NCBI GenBank assembly: GCA_014653975.1
Contig: JACWDR010000001.1
Location: 90,001-154,000 of the forward strand
Source of the DNA: Pelagibacterales bacterium SAG-MED20
GTDB lineage: Bacteria; Pseudomonadota; Alphaproteobacteria; Pelagibacterales; Pelagibacteraceae
Reading direction: 5' to 3'
DNA length: 64,000 nucleotides
Below the pieces are notes generated by a model. The model made no database searches and had not been told where the DNA came from. It saw only the letters and a list, made by a program, of their open reading frames with translations. Below, one piece after another: positions 1 through 9,797 of this stretch. Each line of letters starts with the position of its first letter. Within the stretch, counting starts at the first letter, position 1. Made by a program: the position numbers and the translations under genes.

Positions 1-902
1 AATTAAACCACATGCTCCACTACTTGTGCGGGTCCCCGTCAATTCATTTGAGTTTTAACCTTGCGGTCGTACTCCCCAGGCGGTGTGTTTATCGCTTTCG
101 CTGCGACACTGAAAATAAATTTCCAACGTCTAACACACATCGTTTACGGCATGGACTACGAGGGTATCTAATCCTCTTCGCTACCCATGCTTTCGTTCCT
201 CAGTGTCAGTAATGATCCAGAAAGCTGCCTTCGCAATCGGTATTCTTTCTAATATCTACGAATTTCACCTCTACACTAGAAATTCTGCTTTCCTCTATCA
301 TACTCTAGCTGAAAAGTTTTGATGGCAGTTCCAGAGTTAAGCTCTGGGATTTCACCACCAACTTTTTCAACCACCTACGAACTCTTTAAGCCCAGTAATT
401 CCGAACTACGCTAGGTCCCTTCGTATTACCGCGGCTGCTGGCACGAAGTTAGCCGGACCTTCTTATTCGGGTACAGTCATTTTCTTCCCCGACGAAAGAG
501 CTTTACAACCCAAGGGCCTTCTTCACTCACGCGGCATCGCTGCATCAGAGTTTCCTCCATTGTGCAAGATTCCCCACTGCTGCCTCCCGTAGGAGTTTGG
601 GCCGTGTCTCAGTCCCAATGTGGCTGATCATCCTCTCAAATCAGCTATTGATCATAGTCTTGGTAGGCCATTACCCTACCAACAAACTAATCAAGTGCGG
701 GCTCATCCAATGGTGCATAAAGCTTTCTCCGTAAAGACTTATCCGGTATTAGCACAAGTTTCCTCGTGTTATTCCAGGCCAAAGGGTAGATACCCACATG
801 TTACTCACCCGTCTGCCACTAAGTATTGCTACTTCGTTCGACTTGCATGTGTTAGGCGTGCCGCCAGCGTACGTTCTGAGCCATGATCAAACTCTCAAGT
901 TT
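1..902 (-). rRNA. rrs: 16S ribosomal RNA, 5' part (truncated by window edge)
   Basis: The reverse strand carries the bacterial 16S 5' end AGAGTTTGATCATGGCTCAG near position 895. It also has the universal 530-loop region (CCGCGGCTGCTGGCAC on the plus strand near 430) and the 907-926 primer site near 36-55. Aligning these to E. coli numbering places the mature 5' end at about 902 and the window edge at about E. coli position 961, so roughly the last 40% of the gene lies outside the window. Signature stretches such as GAACGAAGTAGCAATACTTA resemble SAR11 Alphaproteobacteria. Track ORFs 12..212 and 620..886 lie antisense in it and are not genes. Confidence 0.98.
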
Positions 903-927
903 AAAAACGGCGCACACTAGCTTCATA

Positions 928-953
928 TATGAATTGTAAGAATACAATTCATA
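928..953 (-). other. 16S rRNA leader hairpin
   Basis: The arms TATGAATTGT and ACAATTCATA form a perfect 10-bp inverted repeat around a 6-nt loop, about 25 nt upstream of the mature 16S 5' end. Outer flanks (CACACT near 913 and GAAGTGTG near 961) could extend it with a bulge. It may be a processing or leader structure of the pre-rRNA. The role is inferred. Confidence 0.5.
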
Positions 954-1109
954 CGATACTGAAGTGTGTACGACAAATTTTGGTAACCTTAACCGTCCAC
1001 ACTTCTCTTCTTAAATTTTTACTTTTTAAATAGCTAATTAGGTCTAAAATGCCCAATAATCCTCACTAATCTATTGACTAAACAATAATAATACTGAGAA
1101 AGTGGACTG

Positions 1110-1137
1110 CTTATAAGCTAAAATAAAAGTAAATCAA
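1110..1137 (-). promoter_or_regulatory. candidate rRNA operon promoter
   Basis: On the minus strand TTGATT (1137-1132) is followed after 16 bp by TATAAG (1115-1110). This would start the rRNA transcript near 1103, about 200 nt upstream of mature 16S. The fit to a sigma70 promoter is reasonable, but A+T-rich sequence gives many chance matches. Confidence 0.4.
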
Positions 1138-1232
1138 GTATTTAGCATTTAAATTAATGACTAAATATTCAAGGAAATACAACGTTTTTTTTGATTTATG
1201 GCGATTACTAAATTAATAATTCACAATTAAAG

Positions 1233-2537
1233 ATGATATTTGTTTTAAAAAAGTTGCTAAAATTAATAAAAAAAAATGCTGGTATAGCATTTCTTTTTTT
1301 ACTACTGATCGTCTCTGTTACAAGTACAACATTTTATAATAATAAAAAAATAGCAATTGAAGAATCTTATAAAGATTTAGTAAATAATATTTATTTTCAT
1401 AAAAGTATAAATCATATTTTTAATAATTTAACACCTAGATATAAAAATATAGATCATAAAATTTCAAGAAATGAAACATTTGATAAAATTTTAAAAAAAT
1501 ATTCAATTTCAAATGAAGAAATTATTAAAATAAAAAAAAATTTAAGTTTAGAATATAATGTGAATAACCTTAAAACTAATCTTAATATAAAATTAACTTT
1601 AGACGACTCCAACAATAAAAAAATTACATCGTTTATATTTCCACTATCTCGAACTAAAAAAATTAAATTAACTAGAAATTTAGAAAATGATTTATTTGAA
1701 AAAAAAATAATAGTTACAAATTTAATCAAAAAAAATATTTTTAAAGAAGGAAAAATTTTTCAAAGTTTATATAAAACTGCTATTGATTTAAATGTTCAGC
1801 CAAATATAATTGTCGAATTTGCAAGAATTTATGGATTTCAAGTTGATTTTCAAAGAGATATTAGAAAAAAAGATGTTTTTCAAATTATTTATGAAGTTTT
1901 TGAAGATGAAAATGGTAAAGTTTTTGAAACAGGAAATATTATTTTTGCAGATCTAAAACTTAGTGGAAAAAATAATATACTTTATTATTTTAATAAAAAA
2001 GGAAGCGAAGGACATTATGATAAAAATGGTAAGAGTGTTGAAAAAGCATTAATGAAAACTCCAATTAATGGCGCAAGATTATCTTCTGCATTTGGAATGA
2101 GAAAACATCCTATTGATGGATTTAATAAAATGCATCGAGGAACTGATTTTGCTGCTCCTTCTGGAACTCCAATTATGGCTTCAGGTAGTGGTATTGTTAA
2201 AAGAGCAAGGTGGTGTGGAGGCGGTGGGAACTGTATTAAAATAAGACATAATTCAACTTATCAAACAATCTATGCACATTTAAAAAGTTTTGCCCGTGGA
2301 ATAAAAGAAGGTGTAAGAGTTAAGCAAGGTCAGATAATAGGTTATGTTGGTTCAACGGGAAAATCTACAGGTCCTCACTTGCACTATGAAGTAGTTGTGA
2401 ATGGAAAAAGAGTTAACTCACAAACATTAAAGCTACCCTCTGGTAAGATACTAAAAAATAAAGATAGAAAATTATTTGAGGTTGAAAGAATTAAGTTAGA
2501 TGTTTTGAAATCAGATTTAATTATTGGCCTAAATTAA
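1233..2537 (+). CDS. M23 family metallopeptidase (peptidoglycan DD-endopeptidase type)
   Basis: A 434-aa protein with one N-terminal membrane segment (about residues 17-34) followed by a charged periplasmic region. That region contains a LysM/OapA-like stretch (KILKKYSISNEEI). The C-terminal LytM/M23 domain spans about residues 275-400. Zinc ligands are visible as MHRGTDFA (His ~301, Asp ~305) and the HLHYE motif near residue 380. The family cuts peptide cross-links in murein, so this is most likely a membrane-anchored cell-wall hydrolase of the MepM/ShyA kind. It stands alone between the rRNA operon and a convergent DUF4167 gene whose 3' end overlaps it by 4 nt. The exact substrate bond is not shown by sequence. 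Confidence 0.93.
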   Translation: MIFVLKKLLKLIKKNAGIAFLFLLLIVSVTSTTFYNNKKIAIEESYKDLVNNIYFHKSINHIFNNLTPRYKNIDHKISRNETFDKILKKYSISNEEIIKIKKNLSLEYNVNNLKTNLNIKLTLDDSNNKKITSFIFPLSRTKKIKLTRNLENDLFEKKIIVTNLIKKNIFKEGKIFQSLYKTAIDLNVQPNIIVEFARIYGFQVDFQRDIRKKDVFQIIYEVFEDENGKVFETGNIIFADLKLSGKNNILYYFNKKGSEGHYDKNGKSVEKALMKTPINGARLSSAFGMRKHPIDGFNKMHRGTDFAAPSGTPIMASGSGIVKRARWCGGGGNCIKIRHNSTYQTIYAHLKSFARGIKEGVRVKQGQIIGYVGSTGKSTGPHLHYEVVVNGKRVNSQTLKLPSGKILKNKDRKLFEVERIKLDVLKSDLIIGLN

Positions 2538-2968
2538 CTTGCAACTGATTTTTTTTCTTCTGGTTTTTTATCTGTAGTTTTTATAATTTTTTTAACCTCT
2601 GGTTCTGTGGAAACTTCCTTAATTTCTTTTGAATTGCTAGTTTTTTCACTCTCAGCTAGAGATGAATTTGTTCTTGCCGCCCTAATGCTTTCTTGTTCAT
2701 TTTGAACTCTGGTAAAGTGATCGGCATGTTGAAGATAGTTTTCAGATAAAATTTTGTCCTCGTTTGCAAGTGCCTCTCTAGCTAAATCATTATATTTTGT
2801 AATTAAGTTTGAAGCATTATGGTTATTTCTACCTGGGGCTCTTCTTTGAAAGTTATCATTATTTGAAAATTTTGACCCCTCCTCATTTCTTCTAAATGAA
2901 GGTCTTCTATTGTTGTTACTTCTATAAGAAGATCTTCTATTATTATTGTTGCTTCTAAATGTTACCAT
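2534..2968 (-). CDS. DUF4167 domain-containing protein
   Basis: A 144-aa protein with an Arg/Asn-rich low-complexity N-terminus (residues 1-40), a conserved middle, and an acidic/lysine-rich tail. The middle (RNNHNASNLITKYNDLAREA to about residue 95) matches the DUF4167 family of Alphaproteobacteria. No enzyme motif is visible. It lies 12 nt downstream of prmC and probably shares the prfA-prmC transcript, a context typical of the family. The basic, disordered N-terminus could bind nucleic acid, which is inference only. Confidence 0.88.
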   Translation of the reverse strand: MVTFRSNNNNRRSSYRSNNNRRPSFRRNEEGSKFSNNDNFQRRAPGRNNHNASNLITKYNDLAREALANEDKILSENYLQHADHFTRVQNEQESIRAARTNSSLAESEKTSNSKEIKEVSTEPEVKKIIKTTDKKPEEKKSVAS

Positions 2969-2980
2969 ATATTTTTTTAG

Positions 2981-3823
2981 TTAAATTTTAGTGCTGATTA
3001 TACAGCGATCATTGTTTCCATAATCTTTTATGGATTTATTTATGTAAAAACCTTCTTTTTTTAATATTTCTTTAACTTTATTTTTTTGATTAAAACCAAT
3101 CTCTAAAATAAACTTTCCTTTTTTCTTAATCAAGTTACTTGCTTTATTAATAACTATTCTTATTTTTGAAAAACCATCTAATCCACCACTTAAAGCTAAC
3201 TTTGGCTCAAAATTAACTACATCTCTTTCCAAATATTTTAAATTCAATAATTCAATATATGGAGGATTTGAAACAATAATATCATATTTGCCAATTTTAA
3301 AATTGTCAACACTTGAATAAATAAACCTTGTTCTATTTGTTAAGTGTAGTTTATTTGCATTAAATTTACTTACATTTATACATTTTTTTGAAATATCTAT
3401 TCCTGTTCCATAAAAATTTGGCCTTTCTTTTAGTATTGACAAAAGAATGCACCCAGAACCAGTTCCAATGTCCAAAACTTGTAATTGTGACTCTTTTGAT
3501 GAAATTTTTAATACTTGCTCTATAATTAGCTCCGTATCTGGTCTTGGAATTAAAACGTCTTTGTTTATATAAAATTCATTATTCCAAAAATCCTTTTTTT
3601 TTAAAAGATAAGCAATTGGTTCACCTTTTTTTCTTCTTTCAATTAGGCTTTTAAATTTATTTAATTGTTTTAAGGTTAGAAGTTCTTCATAGTTTAGAAT
3701 TATATGTGTTTTATCTTTTTTGATTGAGCTGGATAACAATATCTCACCATCAAGCCTAGGATTGGGAATTTTATTCTTTTGTAAGATTTCTATACCTTTA
3801 TTTAAAATACTTTGTATTTTCAT
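2981..3823 (-). CDS. prmC: Peptide chain release factor N5-glutamine methyltransferase
   Basis: A 280-aa SAM-dependent methyltransferase. It has the PrmC/HemK N-terminal helical domain, the SAM-binding loop VLDIGTGSGCILL at about residue 117, and the catalytic NPPY tetrapeptide near residues 185-188. The enzyme methylates the Gln of the GGQ loop in release factors, which improves peptide release. It sits 1 nt downstream of prfA, its substrate's gene, a very common bacterial pairing. Length is normal for the family (about 277 aa). Confidence 0.97.
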   Translation of the reverse strand: MKIQSILNKGIEILQKNKIPNPRLDGEILLSSSIKKDKTHIILNYEELLTLKQLNKFKSLIERRKKGEPIAYLLKKKDFWNNEFYINKDVLIPRPDTELIIEQVLKISSKESQLQVLDIGTGSGCILLSILKERPNFYGTGIDISKKCINVSKFNANKLHLTNRTRFIYSSVDNFKIGKYDIIVSNPPYIELLNLKYLERDVVNFEPKLALSGGLDGFSKIRIVINKASNLIKKKGKFILEIGFNQKNKVKEILKKEGFYINKSIKDYGNNDRCIISTKI

Positions 3824-3824
3824 T

Positions 3825-4898
3825 TTAAATAAGACTGCTTAATTTGTCTTCTTGGGCCTGCAATGTTAAAGTTTCAATCATTTCATCAAACGCTTCTCCT
3901 TCTAAAAACTCTTCAAGTTTATGTAATGTAAGATTGATACGATGGTCAGTTACTCTTCCTTGTGGAAAATTATAGGTTCTAATTCTTTCTGATCTATCAC
4001 CTGTGCCAATTTTACTTTTTCTATCTTCGGATCTTTCCTGGTCTATTCTTGATCTTTCAAGATCGTAAAGTCTTGATCTCAAAATCTTCATTCCTTTAGC
4101 TTTATTTTTATGTTGTGATTTTTCATCTTGTTGGGAAACAGATAAACCGGTTGGAATATGAGTGATTCTAACCGCACTATCTGTAGTGTTAACTGATTGT
4201 CCACCAGGGCCTCCAGCTCTAAAAACATCTATACGCAAATCAGACTCATTTATTTTTACATCTACTTCCTCAGCTTCTGGTAAAACTGCTACTGTAGCAG
4301 CAGATGTATGAACTCTTCCTTGAGTTTCAGTGTCTGGAACTCTCTGAACACGATGAACTCCACTTTCATATTTTAAGGTTGAATAAATATTTTTCCCTCT
4401 AATTGATGCAATTACTTCTTTAAGTCCGCCAGCTTCACTTTGCGACATGCTGATAAGTTCTAATTCCCATTTTTTTTTATGACTAACTTTTTCGTACATT
4501 TTAAAAAGATCTGAAGCAAACAAGCTTGCTTCTAAACCTCCTGTTCCTGCTCTAATTTCTATTATTGCATTTTTTTTGTCAGCTTCGTCTTTTGGTAATA
4601 AAAATAATTTTAATTTTTTTTCTATTATCTCATTCTCAGATCTCAGATCTTCTAGTTCTGTTTGTGCCATTTTTTTAAAATCATCATCGCTGGTAGAATC
4701 TTCTAAAATTTTTTCTAAATCTTTTTTTTCACCCTCATATAAAGAGTATTTTTTTACATCATCGATTACTTCATTTAAATCTGAATATTCTTTTGATTTT
4801 TCAGCAAACAATTTTTTATCTACATTTCCTGATGATAATTCTTTTTCTAATAAAGAATGTTTTGAAATTAAATCTTCAATAGTTTTTATAGGTATCAT
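3825..4898 (-). CDS. prfA: Peptide chain release factor 1
   Basis: A 357-aa class I release factor that reads UAA/UAG. The codon-recognition tripeptide is PDT ([10 protein letters not shown]), fitting the RF1 PxT pattern. The peptidyl-hydrolysis loop [10 protein letters not shown] lies near residue 232. N-terminal helices, domains 2-4 and overall length are all normal for RF1. It is followed immediately by prmC and preceded by ispG with a 1-nt overlap at 4898, so the three genes probably form one transcript. The plus-strand ORF 4576..4956 is a shadow. Confidence 0.98.
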   Translation of the reverse strand: MIPIKTIEDLISKHSLLEKELSSGNVDKKLFAEKSKEYSDLNEVIDDVKKYSLYEGEKKDLEKILEDSTSDDDFKKMAQTELEDLRSENEIIEKKLKLFLLPKDEADKKNAIIEIRAGTGGLEASLFASDLFKMYEKVSHKKKWELELISMSQSEAGGLKEVIASIRGKNIYSTLKYESGVHRVQRVPDTETQGRVHTSAATVAVLPEAEEVDVKINESDLRIDVFRAGGPGGQSVNTTDSAVRITHIPTGLSVSQQDEKSQHKNKAKGMKILRSRLYDLERSRIDQERSEDRKSKIGTGDRSERIRTYNFPQGRVTDHRINLTLHKLEEFLEGEAFDEMIETLTLQAQEDKLSSLI

Positions 4899-5998
4899 TA
4901 TAATTTTTTATCTAATTCTGCTGCTTTTTTTTCTACCTGATTTACTACCTCTGTAATGATGTCATCTGTTAATACTTTTTCAGATTGGATACCAGACAAA
5001 TAGAGCATATTGTTTCCCTTTCCGCCGCCCGTAATTCCGATGTCTGTCATAGCAGCTTCTCCGGGACCGTTAACAACACATCCAATAATTGATAGTGTGA
5101 TGGGGGTTTTTATGTGAGAAAGCTTTTCTTCAAGAATTTTAACAGTGTTTATTACTGGAAATGCTTGTCTAGCACATGATGGGCACGATATTATTTTTAC
5201 ACCTCTGTTTCTTAAGTTTAAAGATTTTAGTATTTCATTACCTATTTTAATTTCTTTCGGAGGATCATCAGACAGTGAAATCCTTATTGTGTCTCCAATT
5301 CCATCCATTAAAAGTGATCCTAGCCCTATTGATGATTTTATACTTCCAGAAATAAAACTACCTGCTTCTGTAATTCCTAAATGTAAAGGATATTCAGTAG
5401 CTTTTGAAAGTTGTCGATATGCTGCTATTGATAAAAAAACATCAGAAGATTTAACACTAATTTTAAAATTAAAAAAATCTTGATCTTCTAAAATTTTAAT
5501 ATTTCTTAAAGCGCTCTCAACTAAAGCTTCAGGACAGGGCTCTTTATATTTTTCTAAGATGTCTCTTTCAAGTGACCCTGCATTTACACCTACTCTTAAA
5601 GAACAATTATTATTTTTAGCTGCGCTTAAAACTTCATGTATATTTGATTTATTACCTATGTTACCTGGATTAATTCTTAAGCACTTTGCACCACTTTCAG
5701 CCGCCTCAATTGCTCTTTTAAAATGAAAATGTATATCAGCAACTATTGGGATTGATGTATGACTTACTATTTCTTTAAGTGCTAGAGTAGAATCTTTATC
5801 TGGACATGAAACACGAACAATATCAGCACCCTCTTCTGCAATATCATTTATCTGATTTATAGTTGCTTTAACATCTGTGGTTAAAGTATTTGTCATAGAC
5901 TGAACTGAAATTGGATTATCTCCTCCAACTTTAACATCTCCAACATTAATTACTTTTGTTTTTCTTCGTTTTATATCTCTAAATGGTCTTATACTCAT
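4898..5998 (-). CDS. ispG: 4-hydroxy-3-methylbut-2-en-1-yl diphosphate synthase (flavodoxin)
   Basis: A 366-aa MEP-pathway iron-sulfur enzyme that turns MEcPP into HMBPP for isoprenoid synthesis. It begins with the family pattern ([20 protein letters not shown]), followed by a TIM barrel to about residue 260. The C-terminal [4Fe-4S] domain has CPSC (about residue 270) and [10 protein letters not shown] (about residue 305), supplying the three cluster cysteines. It overlaps prfA by one base and lies 5 nt after lysC. Confidence 0.97.
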   Translation of the reverse strand: MSIRPFRDIKRRKTKVINVGDVKVGGDNPISVQSMTNTLTTDVKATINQINDIAEEGADIVRVSCPDKDSTLALKEIVSHTSIPIVADIHFHFKRAIEAAESGAKCLRINPGNIGNKSNIHEVLSAAKNNNCSLRVGVNAGSLERDILEKYKEPCPEALVESALRNIKILEDQDFFNFKISVKSSDVFLSIAAYRQLSKATEYPLHLGITEAGSFISGSIKSSIGLGSLLMDGIGDTIRISLSDDPPKEIKIGNEILKSLNLRNRGVKIISCPSCARQAFPVINTVKILEEKLSHIKTPITLSIIGCVVNGPGEAAMTDIGITGGGKGNNMLYLSGIQSEKVLTDDIITEVVNQVEKKAAELDKKL

Positions 5999-6003
5999 TG
6001 TAT

Positions 6004-7215
6004 TTAATCTAATTTAAATTCTTTATGAAGTGCTACTATAGCTTTTTTTACATTTTTGTTAGAAATCAAAACTGAAATCTTTATTTCAGATGTTGAAATA
6101 ACCATAATATTAATTTTTTTTAAGGCCAGTGCTTGAAACATTCTATAAGTAATTCCTGGTGTTGTAATCATTCCAACTCCTATAATCGATACTTTAGAAA
6201 CATTGTTATCATACGAAATTTTTCTAAAAGAAATATTTTTATTTTGTTTAATGGTTTTTTCAGTTTTTTTTAAGTCTTCTGACCTAATAGTAAATGTTAA
6301 GTCAGTTTCTTTACTATTTAATGAAATATTTTGTACTACCATATCTACATTAATTTGATTAAGTGATAGCGGTTTAAAAATTGAGGCAGCAACCCCTGGT
6401 TTGTCTTTGACACCAATAATAGTAACTTTGGCATCATTTTTTGTTGAAGTAATGCCAGTTATTATTTGATTACTAAAAGCTTTTTTATTTCCCGTTATTA
6501 AAGTTCCTTTTCTTTTTACAAAAGATGATTTTACTGAAAAACTTATATTATTTAATTTAGCGTCCTGAACAGAAGTTGGCTGCATTACTTTTGCACCAAG
6601 AGAAGCCATTTCAAGCATTTCATCATAAGAAATTTTTTGAATTTTTTTTGCCTTTGAATGATTCCTCGGATCTGTAGTGTATACACCATCTACATCTGTA
6701 TAAATATCACATGCGTTAGCATTAAAAAATTTTGCTAACATTATTGCAGAAGCATCAGTTCCACCTCGACCCAAAGTTGTTATCCTGTTATTTAAATTAA
6801 TTCCTTGGAAACCTGTTATAATTGGTATTCCGCCAGAGTTAACAAATTTTAATATTCTATTTTTGTTTATTCTGTTAATTCTTGAAGCACAATGAGGACC
6901 ATCAGTAATAATCGGTAGTTGCCAAGACATCCAAGATCTTGATTTATACCCAAGATGTTTCAATCTTCCCGCTATTAATGCACAAGCTACCTGTTCACCT
7001 GAGGATAATAAAACATCGTATTCCGCAGGATCAAAGTTATTACTTAATTCTTTTGTTTTTTTAATTAAATCATTAGTGGCACCGCTAATTGCTGAAGAAA
7101 CTACTATTACCCCCAATTTTTTCTTTTTATAAGAAACAATTATATTGGCAACTTTTTTTATTCTTTTTATACTTCCTACAGAAGTCCCACCGAACTTTAA
7201 AACAACAGTTTTCAT
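6004..7215 (-). CDS. lysC: Aspartate kinase
   Basis: A 403-aa monofunctional aspartokinase catalysing the first step to Lys/DAP, Thr and Met. The N-terminal kinase domain opens with KFGGTSVG (residues 7-14) and contains [11 protein letters not shown]. Two C-terminal ACT domains (about residues 265-403) imply allosteric feedback control. Size and architecture match the alphaproteobacterial enzyme. It is first of a probable lysC-ispG-prfA-prmC-DUF4167 unit and is divergent from ubiG across a 65-bp gap that must hold both promoters. Confidence 0.97.
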   Translation of the reverse strand: MKTVVLKFGGTSVGSIKRIKKVANIIVSYKKKKLGVIVVSSAISGATNDLIKKTKELSNNFDPAEYDVLLSSGEQVACALIAGRLKHLGYKSRSWMSWQLPIITDGPHCASRINRINKNRILKFVNSGGIPIITGFQGINLNNRITTLGRGGTDASAIMLAKFFNANACDIYTDVDGVYTTDPRNHSKAKKIQKISYDEMLEMASLGAKVMQPTSVQDAKLNNISFSVKSSFVKRKGTLITGNKKAFSNQIITGITSTKNDAKVTIIGVKDKPGVAASIFKPLSLNQINVDMVVQNISLNSKETDLTFTIRSEDLKKTEKTIKQNKNISFRKISYDNNVSKVSIIGVGMITTPGITYRMFQALALKKINIMVISTSEIKISVLISNKNVKKAIVALHKEFKLD

Positions 7216-7280
7216 TGATTATTATTTAATTTATATTTGATAAAATACATCTTAATTGTTATGTCCACAAGTGATCTATT

Positions 7281-8003
7281 ATGAATTCAATAAATAAAAA
7301 AGAAATAGAAAAATTTTCTAAAATTGCTGAAGAATGGTGGAATCCTAATGGAAAATTTAAACCTTTACATAACTTTAACCCTATAAGAATTAAATATATT
7401 AAAGATAATATAGTTAAAGATTTTAATATTAAATATTCTAACAGGCCATTAAGAAATATAAGAATATTAGATATTGGTTGTGGAGGTGGATTATTATCTG
7501 AGCCAATGAGTAGACTTGGTGCAAGTGTAGTTGGAATAGATGCATCAAAAAAAAATATTGAGGTTGCAAAATTTCATGCAAAAAAAAATAAACTTAAAAT
7601 AGATTATAAAGTTGCTTCACCTGAAATGTTAAAAACTGTAAAAAAATTTGATGTAGTATTAAATATGGAAATAGTAGAACATGTAGAGGATCTAAATTTT
7701 TTTATTGGAGAAAGCTCAAAGCTATTAAAAAAGAATGGTTTAATGTTTATAGCAACTTTAAACAAAACGTTAAAATCATATGCATTTGCAATTATTGGGG
7801 CTGAGTATATTTTAAGATGGTTACCAATAGGGACTCATGATTGGGAAAAATTTGTTAAACCTGATGATTTAATCAATATTTCAAAAAAAAATGATTTAAC
7901 ATTAAATAAAATAGATGGAATGGAATTTAATATAATAAATAATAGTTGGAAAATAAGTGACGATACTTCTGTAAACTATATTATTAAATTAGTAAAAAAT
8001 TAA
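7281..8003 (+). CDS. ubiG: 3-demethylubiquinone/2-polyprenyl-6-hydroxyphenol O-methyltransferase
   Basis: A 240-aa class I SAM methyltransferase that performs the two O-methylations of ubiquinone synthesis. It starts with the UbiG signature (EIEKFSKIAEEWWNPNGKFKPLH) and has the SAM-binding loop LDIGCGGGLLSEP at about residues 64-76. GTHDWEKF lies in the C-terminal part. The 3' end overlaps the convergent DUF1178 gene by 4 nt. In Alphaproteobacteria ubiG is classically divergent from lysC, as here. Confidence 0.96.
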   Translation: MNSINKKEIEKFSKIAEEWWNPNGKFKPLHNFNPIRIKYIKDNIVKDFNIKYSNRPLRNIRILDIGCGGGLLSEPMSRLGASVVGIDASKKNIEVAKFHAKKNKLKIDYKVASPEMLKTVKKFDVVLNMEIVEHVEDLNFFIGESSKLLKKNGLMFIATLNKTLKSYAFAIIGAEYILRWLPIGTHDWEKFVKPDDLINISKKNDLTLNKIDGMEFNIINNSWKISDDTSVNYIIKLVKN

Positions 8004-8422
8004 TTAGTAGTATCATTAATCCAAGGCATCATTTCTATTTCTATACCCTCTTCCTTTAACTCACTAAGCTCTTCTTTAGTTGCAGATCCATAGATACCTT
8101 TGATAGGTTTTTTATTTTTATAATGTAGTAATCTAGCCTCATAAGTAAAATTCTTACCGACATAATCAAAGTTTTTTTTAATAAATCTTTGATATTCAAT
8201 AATCATTTTTTTAACTTTTTTATGTTTATTGTTTGTGATCACAATATTTTTTTTTGGTTTCAATACACTTGGTGACATTAAACTTTTTTCAACTTTTGAT
8301 GAATTACAACTATGACAAATTAAAAAATTTTTTTTTTTTAATTTATCGTACTCTTTAGATGAAGAAAACCAACTATCAAAAAAATTATCACAATTTTTAC
8401 AAATAAGTTTATATTTAATCAT
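8000..8422 (-). CDS. DUF1178 family protein
   Basis: A 140-aa protein with a short N-terminal zinc-ribbon-like module: CKNC near residue 9 and CHSC near residue 36. A conserved C-terminal segment contains GIYGSATKEELSELKEEGIE. This layout matches the alpha/betaproteobacterial DUF1178 family, whose biochemical function I do not know. It lies 3 nt downstream of argJ on the same strand. The four cysteines suggest metal binding. Confidence 0.88.
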   Translation of the reverse strand: MIKYKLICKNCDNFFDSWFSSSKEYDKLKKKNFLICHSCNSSKVEKSLMSPSVLKPKKNIVITNNKHKKVKKMIIEYQRFIKKNFDYVGKNFTYEARLLHYKNKKPIKGIYGSATKEELSELKEEGIEIEMMPWINDTTN

Positions 8423-8425
8423 AAG

Positions 8426-9730
8426 TTAACTCCTATAATCTGAATTAATCTCTATATATTTTTTAGTTAAATCCATCGTATAAGTTGTAAAACTTTTCTT
8501 GCCAATATTAATGTCTACTGTTATGTCAATTTTTTTTTCCTCTTTCATGTAAATAAATGCATCGTCCTCTATATATGATTTTAATAATTGGCCCTTTTCC
8601 ACGATCTTAATTTGTCCAAGCTTGATTGAAAGTTTATTTATTTCAATCTCTACTCCTGCTTTACCTATCGCCATTACAACTCTTCCCCAATTAGGATCGT
8701 TGCCTGCAATTGCGGTTTTAACTAGTGGAGAGTTTGCAATTGAGAAAGCAATTTTTTTTGCGTCTTCTTGAGTCTTGCAGGAATTTACCTGTATCGTTAT
8801 AAATTTTGAAGCACCTTCTCCATCTGCAGCTATTCTTTTTGCTAAATTTAAAAGTACAGAATGTAATGCGCTATCAAAATTTTTAATTTTTTCGTTATTA
8901 ATATTTTTTATGTCTTTATTCTTTGCTTTACCAGTTGAAAAGATTGTAACCATATCGTTTGTACTTGTGTCTCCATCACAACTAATCGCATTAAACGTTG
9001 TTTCAATATTTTTTTTTAGTAATTTTTGTAAAATATCATTTGAAAGATTTGCATCTGTAAAAATATATCCCAATGTTGTTGCCATATTTGGAAAAATCAT
9101 TCCCGACCCCTTTGCGATACCATATATTTTAATATTTGTATTTCCAATCCTACATTCTTCCATTGCTAGTTTTGGCTTTAAATCAGTTGTCATAATTCCT
9201 AATGCAGCCTTCATCCAAATTAATTTATTTTGTGTATACCTGATTTTATTAACTAAATTTGGAATATGTTTTTTTATTTTTTCTGTTGGATATTTTTCAC
9301 CAATAGTTCCTGTGCATCCAAAAATAATCTCACTTGATGTAACTTTTTTAGGAAAATCTTCATCTTCAAATTGTTTTTTAGACAATTGGATTGCAAGTTC
9401 ATCTGCTATTTCCCTTAAACCCTGATATCCTTTTGGGCCTGTTAGAGCATTTGCATTTCTAGTGTTGACAATTAATGATTTTATTTTTTTACTTTTTAGA
9501 TTTAAATTCCACTTAATATTTTCTGAAACTATATTTGATTGAGTATAAACTGATGCATAATTAGCCCCATCTCTAAAATAAAACATAACCAAATCATCTC
9601 TCGAATGACTGTATAAATTCGCACAAACAGCTGAAATTGATACACCATCCATATGATCTAAATCTTGAAAGTCATTGATTTTTGACTTTGAAGCTTGTGA
9701 GTTTATAAAGTTTTTAAAGTTAATTGCCAT
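8426..9730 (-). CDS. argJ: Glutamate N-acetyltransferase / amino-acid N-acetyltransferase (ArgJ)
   Basis: A 434-aa Ntn-fold enzyme of arginine synthesis. It moves the acetyl group from N-acetylornithine to glutamate, making the pathway cyclic. The precursor self-cleaves before a threonine that becomes the nucleophile. The site is visible as MATTLGYIFTDA near residue 217, preceded by GSGMIFPN. The C-terminal AGNDPNWGR motif is also present. Whether it is bifunctional cannot be told here. With argB, argD and argF also in this window, most of the route to citrulline is encoded here. Confidence 0.96.
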   Translation of the reverse strand: MAINFKNFINSQASKSKINDFQDLDHMDGVSISAVCANLYSHSRDDLVMFYFRDGANYASVYTQSNIVSENIKWNLNLKSKKIKSLIVNTRNANALTGPKGYQGLREIADELAIQLSKKQFEDEDFPKKVTSSEIIFGCTGTIGEKYPTEKIKKHIPNLVNKIRYTQNKLIWMKAALGIMTTDLKPKLAMEECRIGNTNIKIYGIAKGSGMIFPNMATTLGYIFTDANLSNDILQKLLKKNIETTFNAISCDGDTSTNDMVTIFSTGKAKNKDIKNINNEKIKNFDSALHSVLLNLAKRIAADGEGASKFITIQVNSCKTQEDAKKIAFSIANSPLVKTAIAGNDPNWGRVVMAIGKAGVEIEINKLSIKLGQIKIVEKGQLLKSYIEDDAFIYMKEEKKIDITVDINIGKKSFTTYTMDLTKKYIEINSDYRS

Positions 9731-9797
9731 ACTGTTTAAAATATCTATTTAATACTTATATTAAAAGTTATAAATAATTAATATATCAAAAAAACAG

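Larger units (their letters stand above)
903..1232. other. rRNA leader and intergenic region without protein gene
   Basis: About 330 bases separate the 16S 5' end from the M23 peptidase start. I see the 16S leader with a local hairpin (928-953), a candidate minus-strand promoter (1110-1137), and A+T-rich sequence that presumably carries the peptidase promoter. A 34-codon plus-strand ORF starting at 929 runs antisense to the leader and has no sign of being real. No tRNA or riboswitch is visible. Confidence 0.6.

Noticed and set aside
12-886. Track ORFs 12..212 and 620..886 on the plus strand
   Set aside because: They are antisense to the 16S rRNA gene and have no protein-like features.
929-1033. 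34-codon plus-strand ORF in the rRNA leader
   Set aside because: It lies antisense to the 16S leader hairpin and has no ribosome-binding site or recognisable features.
4300-4360. RF1 tripeptide PDT instead of the E. coli PAT
   Set aside because: The family pattern is PxT and other Alphaproteobacteria also vary the middle residue, so it does not suggest a recoded stop codon.
8775-9425. 216-aa plus-strand ORF antisense to argJ
   Set aside because: argJ is clear on the minus strand; long antisense ORFs in A+T-rich genes are shadows.
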